64,000 nucleotides of DNA from Oceanimonas baumannii (GCF_002245495.1 NZ_NQJF01000007.1:1-64000); one strand, 5' to 3'. Positions 36,495 to 45,585 are shown, counted from the stretch's first letter. The notes: generated from the sequence alone by a model not told the origin. Numbers and translations are program-made.

Positions 36495-37154
36495 ATGATT
36501 TCTTCACAGCAGTACCGTACGGCGTTGATCCGCCTGTCCCTGTTTCATATCGCGGTGATCACCGCCAGTAACTATCTGGTGCAGTTGCCCTTTACCCTGT
36601 TTGGATTTCATACCACATGGGGTGCACTGAGTTTTCCCTTTATCTATCTGGCCACCGATCTGACGGTTCGTGTTTTTGGTGCCGGACTGGCCCGGCGTAT
36701 TATTTTTGCGGTGATGCTGCCAGCGTTGGTCAGCTCTTATGTGCTGTCGGTGCTGTTTTTTGAAGCCAGTTATCAGGGGCTGGGCGTGCTGTCGGAGTTT
36801 AACCTGTTTGTAGCCCGTATCGCGTTGGCCAGTTTTATGGCCTATGTGCTGGGCCAGATTATGGATGTGTCGGTGTTTAACCGGTTACGCCAGGTAAAGG
36901 CTTGGTGGGTGGCCCCGACCTGCTCCACCATTTTCGGCAACCTGGTTGATACTCTGGCATTTTTCAGCCTGGCGTTCTGGCGTTCGCCGGATCCCTTTAT
37001 GGCCGAGCACTGGGTAGAAATTGCCTGGGTGGATTATGGCTTCAAGCTGGTGTTCAGCCTGGCGTTGTTTGTGCCTGCGTATGGCTTGCTGCTGAAATAC
37101 CTGAGTGGCAAATTGCTGGGAGAAACCCAGGCCGAGCTGCAAACGAGTCGCTGA
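36495..37154 (+). CDS. yhhQ: 7-cyano-7-deazaguanine/preQ1 transporter YhhQ
   Basis: A 219-residue inner-membrane protein of the VUT/QPTR (COG1738) family, which takes up queuosine precursors. About six hydrophobic segments, with family motifs NYLVQLPF, WGALSFPFIYLATDLTVRVFG, and the C-terminal FGNLVDTLAFFSLAFW. AAGGTG precedes the ATG and is part of the riboswitch described at 36458. Convergent with an unknown periplasmic protein gene. Confidence 0.92.
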   Translation: MISSQQYRTALIRLSLFHIAVITASNYLVQLPFTLFGFHTTWGALSFPFIYLATDLTVRVFGAGLARRIIFAVMLPALVSSYVLSVLFFEASYQGLGVLSEFNLFVARIALASFMAYVLGQIMDVSVFNRLRQVKAWWVAPTCSTIFGNLVDTLAFFSLAFWRSPDPFMAEHWVEIAWVDYGFKLVFSLALFVPAYGLLLKYLSGKLLGETQAELQTSR

Positions 37155-37174
37155 AGCAACGGCATCGGGCCCCT

Positions 37175-37217
37175 GAAACGAAGCCACGGCCTGTAACGTG
37201 CGCTGTGGCTTCGTTTC
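37175..37217. terminator. Bidirectional terminator between yhhQ and the next gene
   Basis: A perfect 13-bp inverted repeat GAAACGAAGCCAC (37175-37187) / GTGGCTTCGTTTC (37205-37217) with a 17-base loop between convergent genes. The T run is short, so termination is inferred mainly from position and stem strength. Confidence 0.75.
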
Positions 37218-37233
37218 ATGATATATCACTCTG

Positions 37234-37815
37234 TCACAATGCTGACAGCGCCTTGATATCCAGCGCACCCGCATAGGCTTCCAGATCTGCAGTGGTCATA
37301 TCGCCACCCTCTCCGCTCAGCTGTATCAAGGTAGTATTGGCCACCAGCATCATCAGTTCTTTGCTGTCACCTTCTGCCTGCACCATGGCGGTCTGTCCGT
37401 TGATGCGTTTTACCTTATACCCACTCATCGCGGCCATGCTGGGGTTGGTAAACATCATGGCCATTGTCTGCAGCAGGGGAGAATTTTTCGTGATGGTCAT
37501 CTCCAGTTCGGCATCGTCTTTATAATAATGACGTGAAGCATGAATGCCCCCGCCAAAGAGGGCGGCACCGGCAGCCTGAGTTTCAGCGTCGTCTGCTTGC
37601 CAGCCCGCCAGCGGTTCGGGAAACAGCTCACCCAGCTGACCGGCCTGTAACTGGCGTACCAGGGTTGCGGCATAGTCAAACTGAGAAGCGGCCTGAGACC
37701 ATTCTCCAGCTTCATAGGCCCGGGTACCTTCTTCTATGGCGCTGCGGATTTCGGCATCATCTGCCAGCAGTAGACTTGGTAGTAATAATCCTGCCCATAA
37801 CCAGTGTTTCTTCAT
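37234..37815 (-). CDS. Predicted exported protein of unknown function
   Basis: A 193-residue protein with a clear signal peptide (MKKHWLWAGLLLPSLLLAD). The mature part starts with a TPR-like helix pair (SAIEEGTRAYEAGEWSQAASQFDYAATLVR), then GLFPEPLAGWQADDAETQ-type and SRHYYKDDAELEMTIT segments, and a beta-rich end with NGQTAMVQ. It has no cysteine pair or lipobox. I recognise no enzyme motif. A Fur box lies 111 bases upstream, but it more likely belongs to the small RNA on the other strand. Confidence 0.8.
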   Translation of the reverse strand: MKKHWLWAGLLLPSLLLADDAEIRSAIEEGTRAYEAGEWSQAASQFDYAATLVRQLQAGQLGELFPEPLAGWQADDAETQAAGAALFGGGIHASRHYYKDDAELEMTITKNSPLLQTMAMMFTNPSMAAMSGYKVKRINGQTAMVQAEGDSKELMMLVANTTLIQLSGEGGDMTTADLEAYAGALDIKALSAL

Positions 37816-37919
37816 TTTTGTGCTCCTGTTTGTGCCCCGTCTTGATGCTGTTCCAGTGTAGTCAAGGTGCCGGAAAAGTCGGTGGGGATAAAAAATATGC
37901 AGAAAATATCAAAAGGGGG

Positions 37920-37948
37920 TTGCAATGATAAATGATAACCATTATCGT
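37920..37948 (+). promoter_or_regulatory. Fur-controlled promoter of ryhB
   Basis: TTGCAA (37920-37925) and TATCGT (37943-37948) are spaced 17 bases apart. A Fur box fills the spacer and -10: GATAAATGATAACCATTATC (37927-37946), which matches the 19-bp consensus at about 15 positions and has the ATGATAA-x-CATTAT dyad. Iron-loaded Fur would cover the promoter. Confidence 0.8.
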
Positions 37949-37954
37949 TACATT

Positions 37955-38067
37955 GCTTTCCAAACACAGCCAACCAATTAGATACAGGGTGCGGCAGCTT
38001 GAGAAGGCACGACATTGCTCACATTGCTTCCAGAGTTTTTAGGCCGGCTATATGCCGGCCCTTTTTT
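37955..38067 (+). ncRNA. ryhB: RyhB small RNA (iron-sparing)
   Basis: The segment GCACGACATTGCTCACATTG and onward to CCAG (38007-38033) is the diagnostic conserved core of RyhB, the part that pairs with mRNAs such as sodB and sdhD. It is followed by GTTTTT and a strong terminator hairpin GGCCGGC/GCCGGCC (38042-38060) with six T residues. A Fur box covers the promoter upstream. The 5' end is estimated from the -10 box, giving about 113 nucleotides, slightly longer than E. coli RyhB (90). Hfq-dependent action is expected from the family. Confidence 0.92.
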
Positions 38068-38073
38068 ATGCTT

Positions 38074-38185
38074 ACAAACGAGCGCCATGCTTCGTTGAAA
38101 AGTGGCTCAAAATACTTATGTACTGCAAGTACACTCCGCTTTTTCACCACTATTCGCCTCGTTTCCACTCGCGATGCGCTTGGTT
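38074..38185. repeat. Nested palindromic element between ryhB and elbB
   Basis: The stretch has a centre TGTACT-GCA-AGTACA (perfect 6-bp arms) and wider matching pieces: AGTGG before it and CCACT after it, and similar segments CGTTGAAAAGTGG and, on the other strand, CGAGGCGAATAGTGG. The whole can fold into one long imperfect hairpin. Such elements occur as dispersed repeats in related genomes as far as I remember; no second copy is in this window. Confidence 0.45.
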
Positions 38186-38199
38186 CACCGCGACAGTTT

Positions 38200-38847
38200 T
38201 TACATCTCCAGCAGACGTTTTACCAGCTTGCCAATACCGGTATCGGCCTCGGTAATACTCTGAGCCAGCATGTAGGCGGGAGTGGAGATCACCTTATAGT
38301 GCTCATCTTCGACCACGTCGGTCACTGCGCAGCCGATATGTTCTCCACCCATGGCGATAAAGGCCTCGGCAGTGGCGGCATCTGTGCCTATCGTACCCTT
38401 TACGCCGGCAGGGTAGACCTTAGGAATGAGTACCGGGGCAATGCAGCAATAACCGGCTGGTTTGCGGGCCTGGGCAAAGGCACCACAGGCGGCCAGTACC
38501 TGACTGTCTACTTCGCAGCCGGCGCCTTCAACGGCAAAATTACTCAGGTTTTTGGCCACACCAAAGCCGCCGGGCAACAGTAAGGCATCAAAGTTACCGG
38601 CGTCCAGTTCAGACAGGGGTTGAATATCACCCCGGGCAATGCGGGCGGCCTCGGTCAGCACATTGCGCTGTTCGCTACTTTCTGCGCCGGTACGGTGATC
38701 CAGTACGTGATGCTGCGGTTTGTCGGGAGCAAAGCACTGATAGTGAGCACCCTGGCGGGCAAGGTGTAGCAGGCATAGTACCGCTTCGTGAATTTCTGCG
38801 CCGTCATACACGCCACAGCCGCTCAGAATAACAGCAACTTTTTTCAT
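38200..38847 (-). CDS. elbB: Glyoxalase/isoprenoid-biosynthesis protein ElbB
   Basis: A 215-residue DJ-1/PfpI-superfamily protein. The opening KKVAVILSGCGVYDGAEIHE and the nucleophile region CCIAPVLIPK are typical of ElbB (sigma cross-reacting protein 27A), which has weak glyoxalase activity and was linked to isoprenoid synthesis. The start at 38847 has a GGAG site 8 bases upstream. It is transcribed away from polA. Confidence 0.92.
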   Translation of the reverse strand: MKKVAVILSGCGVYDGAEIHEAVLCLLHLARQGAHYQCFAPDKPQHHVLDHRTGAESSEQRNVLTEAARIARGDIQPLSELDAGNFDALLLPGGFGVAKNLSNFAVEGAGCEVDSQVLAACGAFAQARKPAGYCCIAPVLIPKVYPAGVKGTIGTDAATAEAFIAMGGEHIGCAVTDVVEDEHYKVISTPAYMLAQSITEADTGIGKLVKRLLEM

Positions 38848-38958
38848 ATTGTGCTCCTTGGGAGGGAGTGAAATTTGTGATGCCGGCCGGGCTGAAGCGG
38901 CCGGCATGTGCTAGCATTATGTGCGATTAATATTTACGCAACATTTGGTTTCTGTCGA

Positions 38959-39084
38959 TTTTCCACAATAAAAGATCGCTTATCAAGATCTAACTTGATT
39001 ATGTAAGCTTTTGAAAAAAAAGACTTACCTTGTAACCCTCGGATCTTTTACGGATCATCCTTTCACAGAGTTATCCACAGGATC
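38959..39084. promoter_or_regulatory. DnaA box and GATC cluster upstream of polA
   Basis: The 309-base gap between elbB and polA contains a perfect DnaA box TTATCCACA (39071-39079), within CAGAGTTATCCACAGGATCG that closely resembles the R4 region of E. coli oriC. A one-mismatch box TTTTCCACA lies at 38959-38967. Five GATC sites occur in 111 bases (38974, 38987, 39042, 39053, 39081), and the DNA between is AT-rich. It may regulate polA through DnaA and Dam; DnaA control of polA has been reported in E. coli. Confidence 0.6.
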
Positions 39085-39156
39085 GTCCGGCGTTCTCATG
39101 GAGTCCGGCGGCCTGCTGTGGCATGCTAGCGGCCAACGCATTAACGAGAAGACACC

Positions 39157-41889
39157 ATGGTTGCCATTCCTGCCAAACCCCTGATCCTGGTTGATGGATC
39201 CTCCTATCTTTATCGTGCCTATTTTGCCTCTCAGCAAGCGGATCTGCGCACCCGTGACGGCCGGCCCACCGGAGCCATCCGGGTGGTGACCAATATGCTG
39301 CGCAGCCTGTACAAGCAGTTTCCGGACTCCAGGGTCGCCGTGGTATTTGATGCCAAGGGTAAAACCTTCCGGGATGAGATCTATGCAGAATACAAGGCGC
39401 ACCGGCCATCCATGCCGGATGATCTGAGGGAGCAGATAAAGCCCATTCACGACATTATTCGTGCCATGGGCTTGCCGTTGCTGATTGAGGAAGGGGTGGA
39501 AGCTGACGATGTGATTGGCACCCTAGCCCGGCAGGCGACCGAGCAGCAGCTGGATGTGGTGATCAGTACCGGCGATAAAGACATGGCCCAGTTGGTGTCT
39601 GATCATGTATTGCTGATGGACACCATGAAGAACAGCTTTCTCGATCGGAATGGCGTGGTGGAAAAATTCGGCGTGCCCCCGGAGCTGATCATCGATCTGC
39701 TGGCATTGGTGGGTGATAAGGTCGACAACATTCCCGGCATGCCGGGGGTGGGAGAGAAAACAGCGCTGGCATTGCTGCAGGGGCTGGGATCTATCGACGA
39801 CATCGCTGCGAATACCGACAAAATAGCCGAGCTGGGCTTTCGTGGTTCCAAGTCGTTTGCCGGCAAGTTTGCCGAACACGAGGAGCAGGTCAGGTTGTCT
39901 TATACCCTGGCGACCATCAAGACCGATGTACAGCTGGATGTGGGCCCGGCGGATCTTAAGCAAAACGATCCCGACACCGAGGCGCTACGAGCCCTTTATC
40001 AGGAGTTTGAATTCCGCAACCTGCTGGCCGAGCTGGATCCCGACACCGAAACTGAGACGCCGGCTGCGCCGGCGCTTGAAACCGACTATCAACTGGTGAC
40101 CGAACAGGCGCAGCTTGACGAGTGGATCAAAAAGCTTGAGGCCGCGCCCCTGCTTGCTTTTGATACCGAAACCACCAGCCTCAGCTACCGGGATGCCAGA
40201 GTGGTGGGGGTATCGTTTGCGGTAGAGGCAGGGCAGGCGGCCTATGTGCCCTTTGGCCATGACTATCTGGATGCGCCTGAGCAACTGAGCGAAGAGATCG
40301 TACTGGGAGCGCTTAAACCCCTGCTTGAAGATAATAAGCGGATCAAGCTGGGGCAAAACCTGAAATACGATATCAATGTGCTGAAGAACCATGGTATTGA
40401 GCTGAGCGGTGCGCTGCTGGATACCATGCTGGAGTCTTATGCGCTCAACTCGGTGCAGACCCGTCATGATATGGACAGCATGGCCTCCTTTTTTCTGAAT
40501 CACAGTACTACGTCCTTTGAGTCCATTGCCGGCAAGGGGGCCAAACAGCTGACCTTTAACCAGATCCCGCTGGAGCAGGCCGGCCCTTATGCGGCGGAAG
40601 ACGCCGATATTACGCTGCGGTTGCATCATCATCTGGCTGAAAAACTGGCCGGTGAGCCGGAGCTTGAACGAGTGTTTAACGATATTGAAATGCCGCTGGT
40701 GCCTATCCTGGCCAAGATGGAATACACGGGGGTGCGCATTGACGGAAAACGGCTGGCTGCGCAAAGTGATGAAATTGCCAAACGGCTCAAGGAACTGGAG
40801 CAGGAGGCGTTTGAGCTGGCCGGAGAGCCCTTTAATCTGAGCTCTACCAAGCAGCTGGGTGAAATCCTGTTTACCAAACTGGAACTGCCGGTGATCAAGA
40901 AAACACCCAAGGGAGCACCGTCTACCGCCGAAGAGGTATTGCAGGAGCTGGCGCTGGATTACCCTCTGCCCAAGTTGCTGATGGAGTACCGGGCCCTGAG
41001 CAAGCTCAAGTCCACTTATACCGACAAGCTGCCGCAAATGATGAATGAGCACAGCGGCCGTGTGCATACTTCTTATCATCAGGCCAACACGGCCACCGGG
41101 CGGCTCTCGTCGTCGGATCCCAATCTGCAGAATATTCCCATCCGTACCCCGGAAGGGCGTCGTATCCGCCAGGCCTTTGTGGCTGAACCCGGCTATAAGC
41201 TGGTGGCGGCAGACTACTCCCAGATCGAGTTGCGTATCATGGCGCACCTTTCTCAGGACAAGGGGTTGCTGACAGCGTTTGCCGAGGGCCAGGACATTCA
41301 CAGGGCGACTGCTGCCGAGGTATTTGGTGTGGCGGTGGATGACGTGACCGGGGAGCAGCGACGCCGGGCCAAGGCCATTAACTTCGGGCTTATTTATGGT
41401 ATGAGTGCCTTTGGGCTGGCGCGCCAGCTGGGTATTGGCCGTAACGAAGCTCAGAATTACATGAATATCTACTTTGAGCGCTATCCCGGAGTACTGCGTT
41501 ATATGGAAGACACCCGGGAGCAGGCCAGCGAGCGGGGCTATGTGTCCACGCTGTTTGGTCGCCGGCTTTACCTGCCGGAAATCAAATCCAAAAACGGGGC
41601 CCGGCGTAAAGGTGCCGAGCGGGCTGCCATCAATGCCCCCATGCAGGGCACCGCTGCCGATATCATTAAAAAGGCCATGGTGCTGGTCAGTGATTGGATC
41701 AGTGAGCTGCCCGCAGGTGATGTGCGCATGCTGATGCAGGTGCACGATGAACTGGTATTTGAGATTCGGGAAGACAAGACAGAGGGATACCGGCAGAAAA
41801 TTTGCGAGCTTATGCAGCAGGCTGCCAGTCTGGACGTTCCCTTGCTGGTGGAAGCCGGAGTGGGCGACAACTGGGATCAGGCTCACTAA
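39157..41889 (+). CDS. polA: DNA polymerase I
   Basis: A 910-residue repair and Okazaki-fragment polymerase with three domains: 5'-3' exonuclease (about 1-300; [43 protein letters not shown]), 3'-5' proofreading exonuclease (about 310-510; [11 protein letters not shown] keeps the catalytic D-x-E), and polymerase (motif [17 protein letters not shown], motif [19 protein letters not shown], motif [12 protein letters not shown]). Proofreading residues are retained, unlike in Thermus. Spot 42 RNA follows, as in E. coli. Confidence 0.98.
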   Translation: MVAIPAKPLILVDGSSYLYRAYFASQQADLRTRDGRPTGAIRVVTNMLRSLYKQFPDSRVAVVFDAKGKTFRDEIYAEYKAHRPSMPDDLREQIKPIHDIIRAMGLPLLIEEGVEADDVIGTLARQATEQQLDVVISTGDKDMAQLVSDHVLLMDTMKNSFLDRNGVVEKFGVPPELIIDLLALVGDKVDNIPGMPGVGEKTALALLQGLGSIDDIAANTDKIAELGFRGSKSFAGKFAEHEEQVRLSYTLATIKTDVQLDVGPADLKQNDPDTEALRALYQEFEFRNLLAELDPDTETETPAAPALETDYQLVTEQAQLDEWIKKLEAAPLLAFDTETTSLSYRDARVVGVSFAVEAGQAAYVPFGHDYLDAPEQLSEEIVLGALKPLLEDNKRIKLGQNLKYDINVLKNHGIELSGALLDTMLESYALNSVQTRHDMDSMASFFLNHSTTSFESIAGKGAKQLTFNQIPLEQAGPYAAEDADITLRLHHHLAEKLAGEPELERVFNDIEMPLVPILAKMEYTGVRIDGKRLAAQSDEIAKRLKELEQEAFELAGEPFNLSSTKQLGEILFTKLELPVIKKTPKGAPSTAEEVLQELALDYPLPKLLMEYRALSKLKSTYTDKLPQMMNEHSGRVHTSYHQANTATGRLSSSDPNLQNIPIRTPEGRRIRQAFVAEPGYKLVAADYSQIELRIMAHLSQDKGLLTAFAEGQDIHRATAAEVFGVAVDDVTGEQRRRAKAINFGLIYGMSAFGLARQLGIGRNEAQNYMNIYFERYPGVLRYMEDTREQASERGYVSTLFGRRLYLPEIKSKNGARRKGAERAAINAPMQGTAADIIKKAMVLVSDWISELPAGDVRMLMQVHDELVFEIREDKTEGYRQKICELMQQAASLDVPLLVEAGVGDNWDQAH

Positions 41890-41890
41890 T
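41869..41890 (+). promoter_or_regulatory. Candidate CRP site upstream of spf
   Basis: TGGGA-N6-TCACT matches 8 of 10 CRP core positions and has AA and AAT flanks. Its centre (41879.5) is about 60 bases before the expected spf start. E. coli spf is repressed by CRP-cAMP from a site centred near -56, so position and similarity agree. It overlaps the last codons of polA. Confidence 0.5.
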
Positions 41891-41938
41891 CTGATAAATA
41901 AACAACGATAATGAAATAATACTACGTTATAGTGGCAT

Positions 41939-42035
41939 CAGGTACAGAGGCAGTGACCCATGCTGCCGTGCTTTTTGCATTTATATATATGCTGCTCAGG
42001 CCGCCTTCAGCTATTCTGCTGAAGGCGTTTTTTTT
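41939..42035 (+). ncRNA. spf: Spot 42 RNA
   Basis: A small RNA gene 50 bases after polA, the position of spf in E. coli and Vibrio. The 5' end carries GGTACAGAGG (41941-41950), the conserved single-stranded region I that pairs with sugar-metabolism mRNAs. The 3' end is a strong terminator CGCCTTCAG / CTGAAGGCG with eight T residues (42002-42035), and an AU-rich TTATATATATG before it suits Hfq. A -10 box TATAGT lies at 41928-41933. The RNA is about 97 nucleotides, compared with 109 in E. coli, and its middle is not conserved. Confidence 0.88.
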
Positions 42036-42148
42036 GTCTGAATGCCGGTCTTATTTTGTATACAACATATAATTTTTGTTACTAAATTACAGTTTGGGCA
42101 GATCACTCCGTTGCTGGTATTTGAGGGGTGCGCTGGGTATTATCGTGT

Positions 42149-42235
42149 CATTGGTCGGGGAGCCGGAAGGCTGAGACGGCAATTTGCCGAACCCGTTGAA
42201 CCTGACCCAGCTTACACTGGCGTAGGGAACCGGTG
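42149..42235 (+). promoter_or_regulatory. TPP (THI-box) riboswitch
   Basis: The thiamin-pyrophosphate aptamer signature is clear: GGGGAGCC-GGAA-GGCTGAGA, then a variable hairpin (GACGGCAATTTGCCG), ACCCGTTGAACCTGA, and CTGGCGTAGGGAA. Closing stem P1 is CATTGGT (42149-42155) pairing with ACCGGTG (42229-42235). It ends 44 bases before the thiD start, so binding of TPP would reduce thiD expression, probably by hiding the ribosome-binding site; I see no terminator. Confidence 0.95.
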
Positions 42236-42279
42236 GCCGTGGCCTGATGGTTCCTGCGCTTAACAAGGACCATAAGGAT

Positions 42280-43086
42280 ATGCACAGCAGCAAAGCCATT
42301 ATTCTTTCCATTGCCACCACCGATAGCGGCGGCGGTGCTGGTATTCAGGCTGATATCAAGGCCATCTCTGCCACCGGCGGCTACGCTTGTTCGGTGATTG
42401 CCGCCATTACCGCTCAGAACACCCAGCGGGTGACCGCTGTGCACCTGTTGCCGCAAGACATTATTCGCGCCCAGCTCGACGCCATATTCAGCGATCTGCC
42501 GGTGGCAGCAGTCAAGGTGGGTATGCTGGGGGGCGCCGATACCATCAATCTGGTGGCCGACGCCCTGGAGGCCTACCGGCCAAGACACCTGGTGGTGGAC
42601 CCGGTAATGGTTAGCGCCAACGGCGACATACTACTGGCACCGGAGGCGGTAGACAGCCTGAAGCAGCGGTTGCTACCCCTGGCGGATGTGATCACCCCCA
42701 ACCTGCCGGAAGCCGCCAGCCTGACGGGCCTGCCGGTACCGGCGTCATTGAGTGAGATTGAACCGCTGATCGGTGCACTGGAAGCTCTGGAGTGCCGGGC
42801 TGTGCTGCTTAAAGGCGGTTTTTTACAGCAGGAGCCGCGCAGCCCCGACTGGTTGCTGCACAACGGCGAAGTCCGCTGCTTCGATACTCCCCGGGTGATT
42901 ACTCCCAACACCCACGGCACCGGCTGTACCCTGTCCAGCGCCCTGGCATCCTACCTGGGCCAGGGGCTGGAACTGGAGCTGGCCGTCGCTTCAGCCAAGC
43001 ACTATATCGAAAAGGCCATAGAAGCCGGCACCCGTCTTAAAATTGGCCAGGGCCGGGGACCGGTAGAACATTTTTTTGCCCGCTGA
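42280..43086 (+). CDS. thiD: Hydroxymethylpyrimidine/phosphomethylpyrimidine kinase
   Basis: A 268-residue ribokinase-like enzyme that phosphorylates HMP and HMP-P for thiamin synthesis. Family motifs are SIATTDSGGGAGIQADIKA at the N-terminus, PVMVSANGDILL, TPNLPEAASLTG and the anion-hole/catalytic NTHGTGCTLSSALA. The start at 42280 has AAGGA 10 bases upstream; an ATG eleven codons earlier falls inside the region after the riboswitch and has no family similarity. No other thi genes are nearby, so this is a stand-alone thiD. Confidence 0.94.
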   Translation: MHSSKAIILSIATTDSGGGAGIQADIKAISATGGYACSVIAAITAQNTQRVTAVHLLPQDIIRAQLDAIFSDLPVAAVKVGMLGGADTINLVADALEAYRPRHLVVDPVMVSANGDILLAPEAVDSLKQRLLPLADVITPNLPEAASLTGLPVPASLSEIEPLIGALEALECRAVLLKGGFLQQEPRSPDWLLHNGEVRCFDTPRVITPNTHGTGCTLSSALASYLGQGLELELAVASAKHYIEKAIEAGTRLKIGQGRGPVEHFFAR

Positions 43087-43168
43087 ATATGAGCTAATTG
43101 CCCCGGTCTGCTTGCGTATGGCCGGGGTGGCTTGTAGTATTCCTTCCGCTAATAACCAATAAAAAACA

Positions 43169-43191
43169 GATTAACTCACTGATAGTTAATC
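43169..43191. promoter_or_regulatory. Palindromic operator candidate upstream of mrpA
   Basis: GATTAACT-N7-AGTTAATC is a perfect 8-bp inverted repeat, 97 bases before mrpA and 83 after thiD. The spacing and ATTAA...TTAAT shape suit a LysR- or TetR-type regulator. No regulator gene is adjacent. Confidence 0.5.
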
Positions 43192-43287
43192 CAAATATTT
43201 CACTGCTATAGCCTGCACTCTGAGTCTCTCCTTTAATTTTCGCCGATCCTGACGCCCCTGCACGGGCCTGAAAAGGAGCCTTGCGTT

Positions 43288-45585
43288 ATGCTTGTTGCCG
43301 TATTGGCAGGTTTTGTTCTGGCCGCTCTGGTGCCATCGTTGAGTTCCCGGCTGGGCCGGCACATCGGCTGGTATCTGGCAGTGCTGCCGGCGACCTTGTT
43401 TGGTTATTTTGCCGGTTTCTGGTCCCGGGTGACGGGGGGTGAAACAATACAGTTTCATTACGACTGGATTCCCAGCCTCGATATCAGCCTGAGCTTTATG
43501 CTTGATGGCCTCAGTCTGATGTTCGCCTTGCTGATCACCGGTATCGGCACTTTTATTCTTATCTATGGCGGCCGCTATCTGGAAGGGAATAAAGACCGGC
43601 ACAAACTGCTGATGTATCTGCTGGCCTTTATGAGTGCCATGCTGGGTGTGGTGCTGTGCAGCAGTCTCATTGGCCTGTTCGTGTTCTGGGAACTTACCAG
43701 TATCACATCCTATTTGTTGATCGGCTTTAATCACGAGCAGGAAAAATCCCGCAAGGCGGCGTTGCAAGGCCTGTTTGTGACCATGGGGGGTGGCCTGGCG
43801 TTGATGACGGGGCTGATTATGCTGGGCTGGATGGCCGGCAGCTATGAGCTCTCTGAAGTGCTGGCGCAGGGGCCGGCACTGCAGCAGCATCCGCTGTTTA
43901 TACCCATGATGACATTGATTTTGCTGGGCACTTTTACCAAGTCGGCCCAGACCCCGTTTCACTTTTGGCTACCCAATGCAATGGCGGCACCCACGCCGGT
44001 GAGTGCCTATCTGCATTCGGCAACCATGGTTAAGGCGGGCGTCTTTCTGATGGCACGGCTGCAACCGGTGATGGCCGGCAGCGATGCCTGGATGCTGACC
44101 CTGTCGGTGTTCGGTGGCGTGACCATGACGGTGGGCGCCATTATGTCGGTGTGCAGTACGGATCTTAAACGCATTCTGGCTTTCTCCACCATTATGGCAC
44201 TGGGCACTCTGACCATGTTGATCGGCATCGGAACGCCGGTGGCACTGAAGGCGGCCATGATTTTCCTGCTGGCCCATGCGTTGTACAAGGGGGCCCTGTT
44301 TATGGCCGCCGGTACTCTGGATCATGCCACCGGCACCAAGGATGTGCGTGAGCTGGGGGGACTGCGCAGTGTGATGCCGCAGACGGCACTATTTCTGTGG
44401 GTGGCGGCGTTGTCACTGGCGGGCATTCCCCCCTTGTTTGGCTTTATCGCCAAGGAGCTGATGTTCGAGGCGGTAATCGGTGCCGGAGTCCTGTCGGCCA
44501 TGCTGGTGCTGCTGGCTTTGATCACGGCGGTCAGCATTGTCGGGGCCAGTGCCCTGGTGGCCATCAAGCCCTTCTTTGGCACCCTGAAACCAACCCCGAA
44601 AACACCTCATGAGGCTCCGCTGGCCATGCGCCTGGGCTTCAGCATGCTGGCGCTGTTAAGTCTGCTGCTGGGCTTGTTGCCCGGCCTGGCTGAGCCATTG
44701 CTGGCGGCAGCGGTGACCGCCGTCAGTGGTACTCCTGCTGCCGATCTGGATCTGGCGCTGTGGCACGGTATTAATTTGCCGCTGCTGTTCAGTGCCGCCG
44801 CGCTGGTGGCCGGGGGATTGCTGTACCGCAGCTGGGACCGGGTTTATCAGCCTCTTGGCAAGGTCATTTATCCGCTGGCGTATGGTCCCGAGCGGGGATA
44901 TGAACACATGATGGATGGCCTGGTGCGGCTGGCACGCTGGCAAACCAACTGGCTGCAGAATGGTTATATGACCAACTACATCATGACCATATTGCTGACC
45001 ACCATCGGCCTGTTGGTATATGCCTTCTGGGCTCACGATGCCTTTATCTATTCCCTGTCATTTAAGGGCGTGTACCTTTACGAAATGGTGATCAGCCTGC
45101 TGATGCTGGTGGCCGTCATGTATGCCTGCTCCACCCACCTGCGGCTGGGTGCGGTGGCTGCCGTGGGGGTTCTGGGTTTCTCCATGGCGCTGATCTATGT
45201 GTTTTTCAGCGCGCCGGACCTGGCCATTACTCAGGTGCTGATAGAAACCCTGACGGTGATTCTGCTGGTGCTGGTGTTGTTCCGTCTGCCCGGTTTCCAG
45301 GACTTGTCCAGCACCCGTACCCGCTGGCGTGATGCCGGTGTGGCCGGGGTGTTTGGGATATTGGTCGCGATGATGGTGCTGACCGTCAATCAGTCTTCAC
45401 TGGGAGAAGGGATCAGCAGCTACCTGGTGGCCAACAGCTATGAAATAGCTCATGGCCGTAACATTGTTAACGTGATTCTGGTGGATTACCGGGCGCTGGA
45501 TACGCTGGGAGAAATCTTTGTGCTGGCGCTGGCCGCCATCGGGGTGAATGCCATGATCCGCTTTCGCTGGGAGGACCACCGCTAA
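43288..45585 (+). CDS. mrpA: Na+/H+ antiporter subunit A (MrpA/MnhA)
   Basis: A 765-residue membrane protein, the largest Mrp antiporter subunit, related to complex I NuoL. The proton-translocating half has the key glutamate (Glu135 in [17 protein letters not shown]) and the motif [30 protein letters not shown]. The C-terminal part (after about residue 560) carries the extra MrpA domain with [20 protein letters not shown]. Length fits the unfused, seven-subunit type. AAGGAG precedes the start. First gene of a tight operon. Confidence 0.95.
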   Translation: MLVAVLAGFVLAALVPSLSSRLGRHIGWYLAVLPATLFGYFAGFWSRVTGGETIQFHYDWIPSLDISLSFMLDGLSLMFALLITGIGTFILIYGGRYLEGNKDRHKLLMYLLAFMSAMLGVVLCSSLIGLFVFWELTSITSYLLIGFNHEQEKSRKAALQGLFVTMGGGLALMTGLIMLGWMAGSYELSEVLAQGPALQQHPLFIPMMTLILLGTFTKSAQTPFHFWLPNAMAAPTPVSAYLHSATMVKAGVFLMARLQPVMAGSDAWMLTLSVFGGVTMTVGAIMSVCSTDLKRILAFSTIMALGTLTMLIGIGTPVALKAAMIFLLAHALYKGALFMAAGTLDHATGTKDVRELGGLRSVMPQTALFLWVAALSLAGIPPLFGFIAKELMFEAVIGAGVLSAMLVLLALITAVSIVGASALVAIKPFFGTLKPTPKTPHEAPLAMRLGFSMLALLSLLLGLLPGLAEPLLAAAVTAVSGTPAADLDLALWHGINLPLLFSAAALVAGGLLYRSWDRVYQPLGKVIYPLAYGPERGYEHMMDGLVRLARWQTNWLQNGYMTNYIMTILLTTIGLLVYAFWAHDAFIYSLSFKGVYLYEMVISLLMLVAVMYACSTHLRLGAVAAVGVLGFSMALIYVFFSAPDLAITQVLIETLTVILLVLVLFRLPGFQDLSSTRTRWRDAGVAGVFGILVAMMVLTVNQSSLGEGISSYLVANSYEIAHGRNIVNVILVDYRALDTLGEIFVLALAAIGVNAMIRFRWEDHR

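Noticed and set aside
37927-37946. Fur box as regulator of the exported protein gene 37234-37815
   Set aside because: The box overlaps the -35/-10 of ryhB on the plus strand, while the minus-strand gene is 111 bases away with no visible promoter at the box; shared control is possible but not called.
39985-41886. 633-codon minus-strand frame inside polA
   Set aside because: Antisense of a conserved polymerase; no motif, no promoter, and the real gene is certain.
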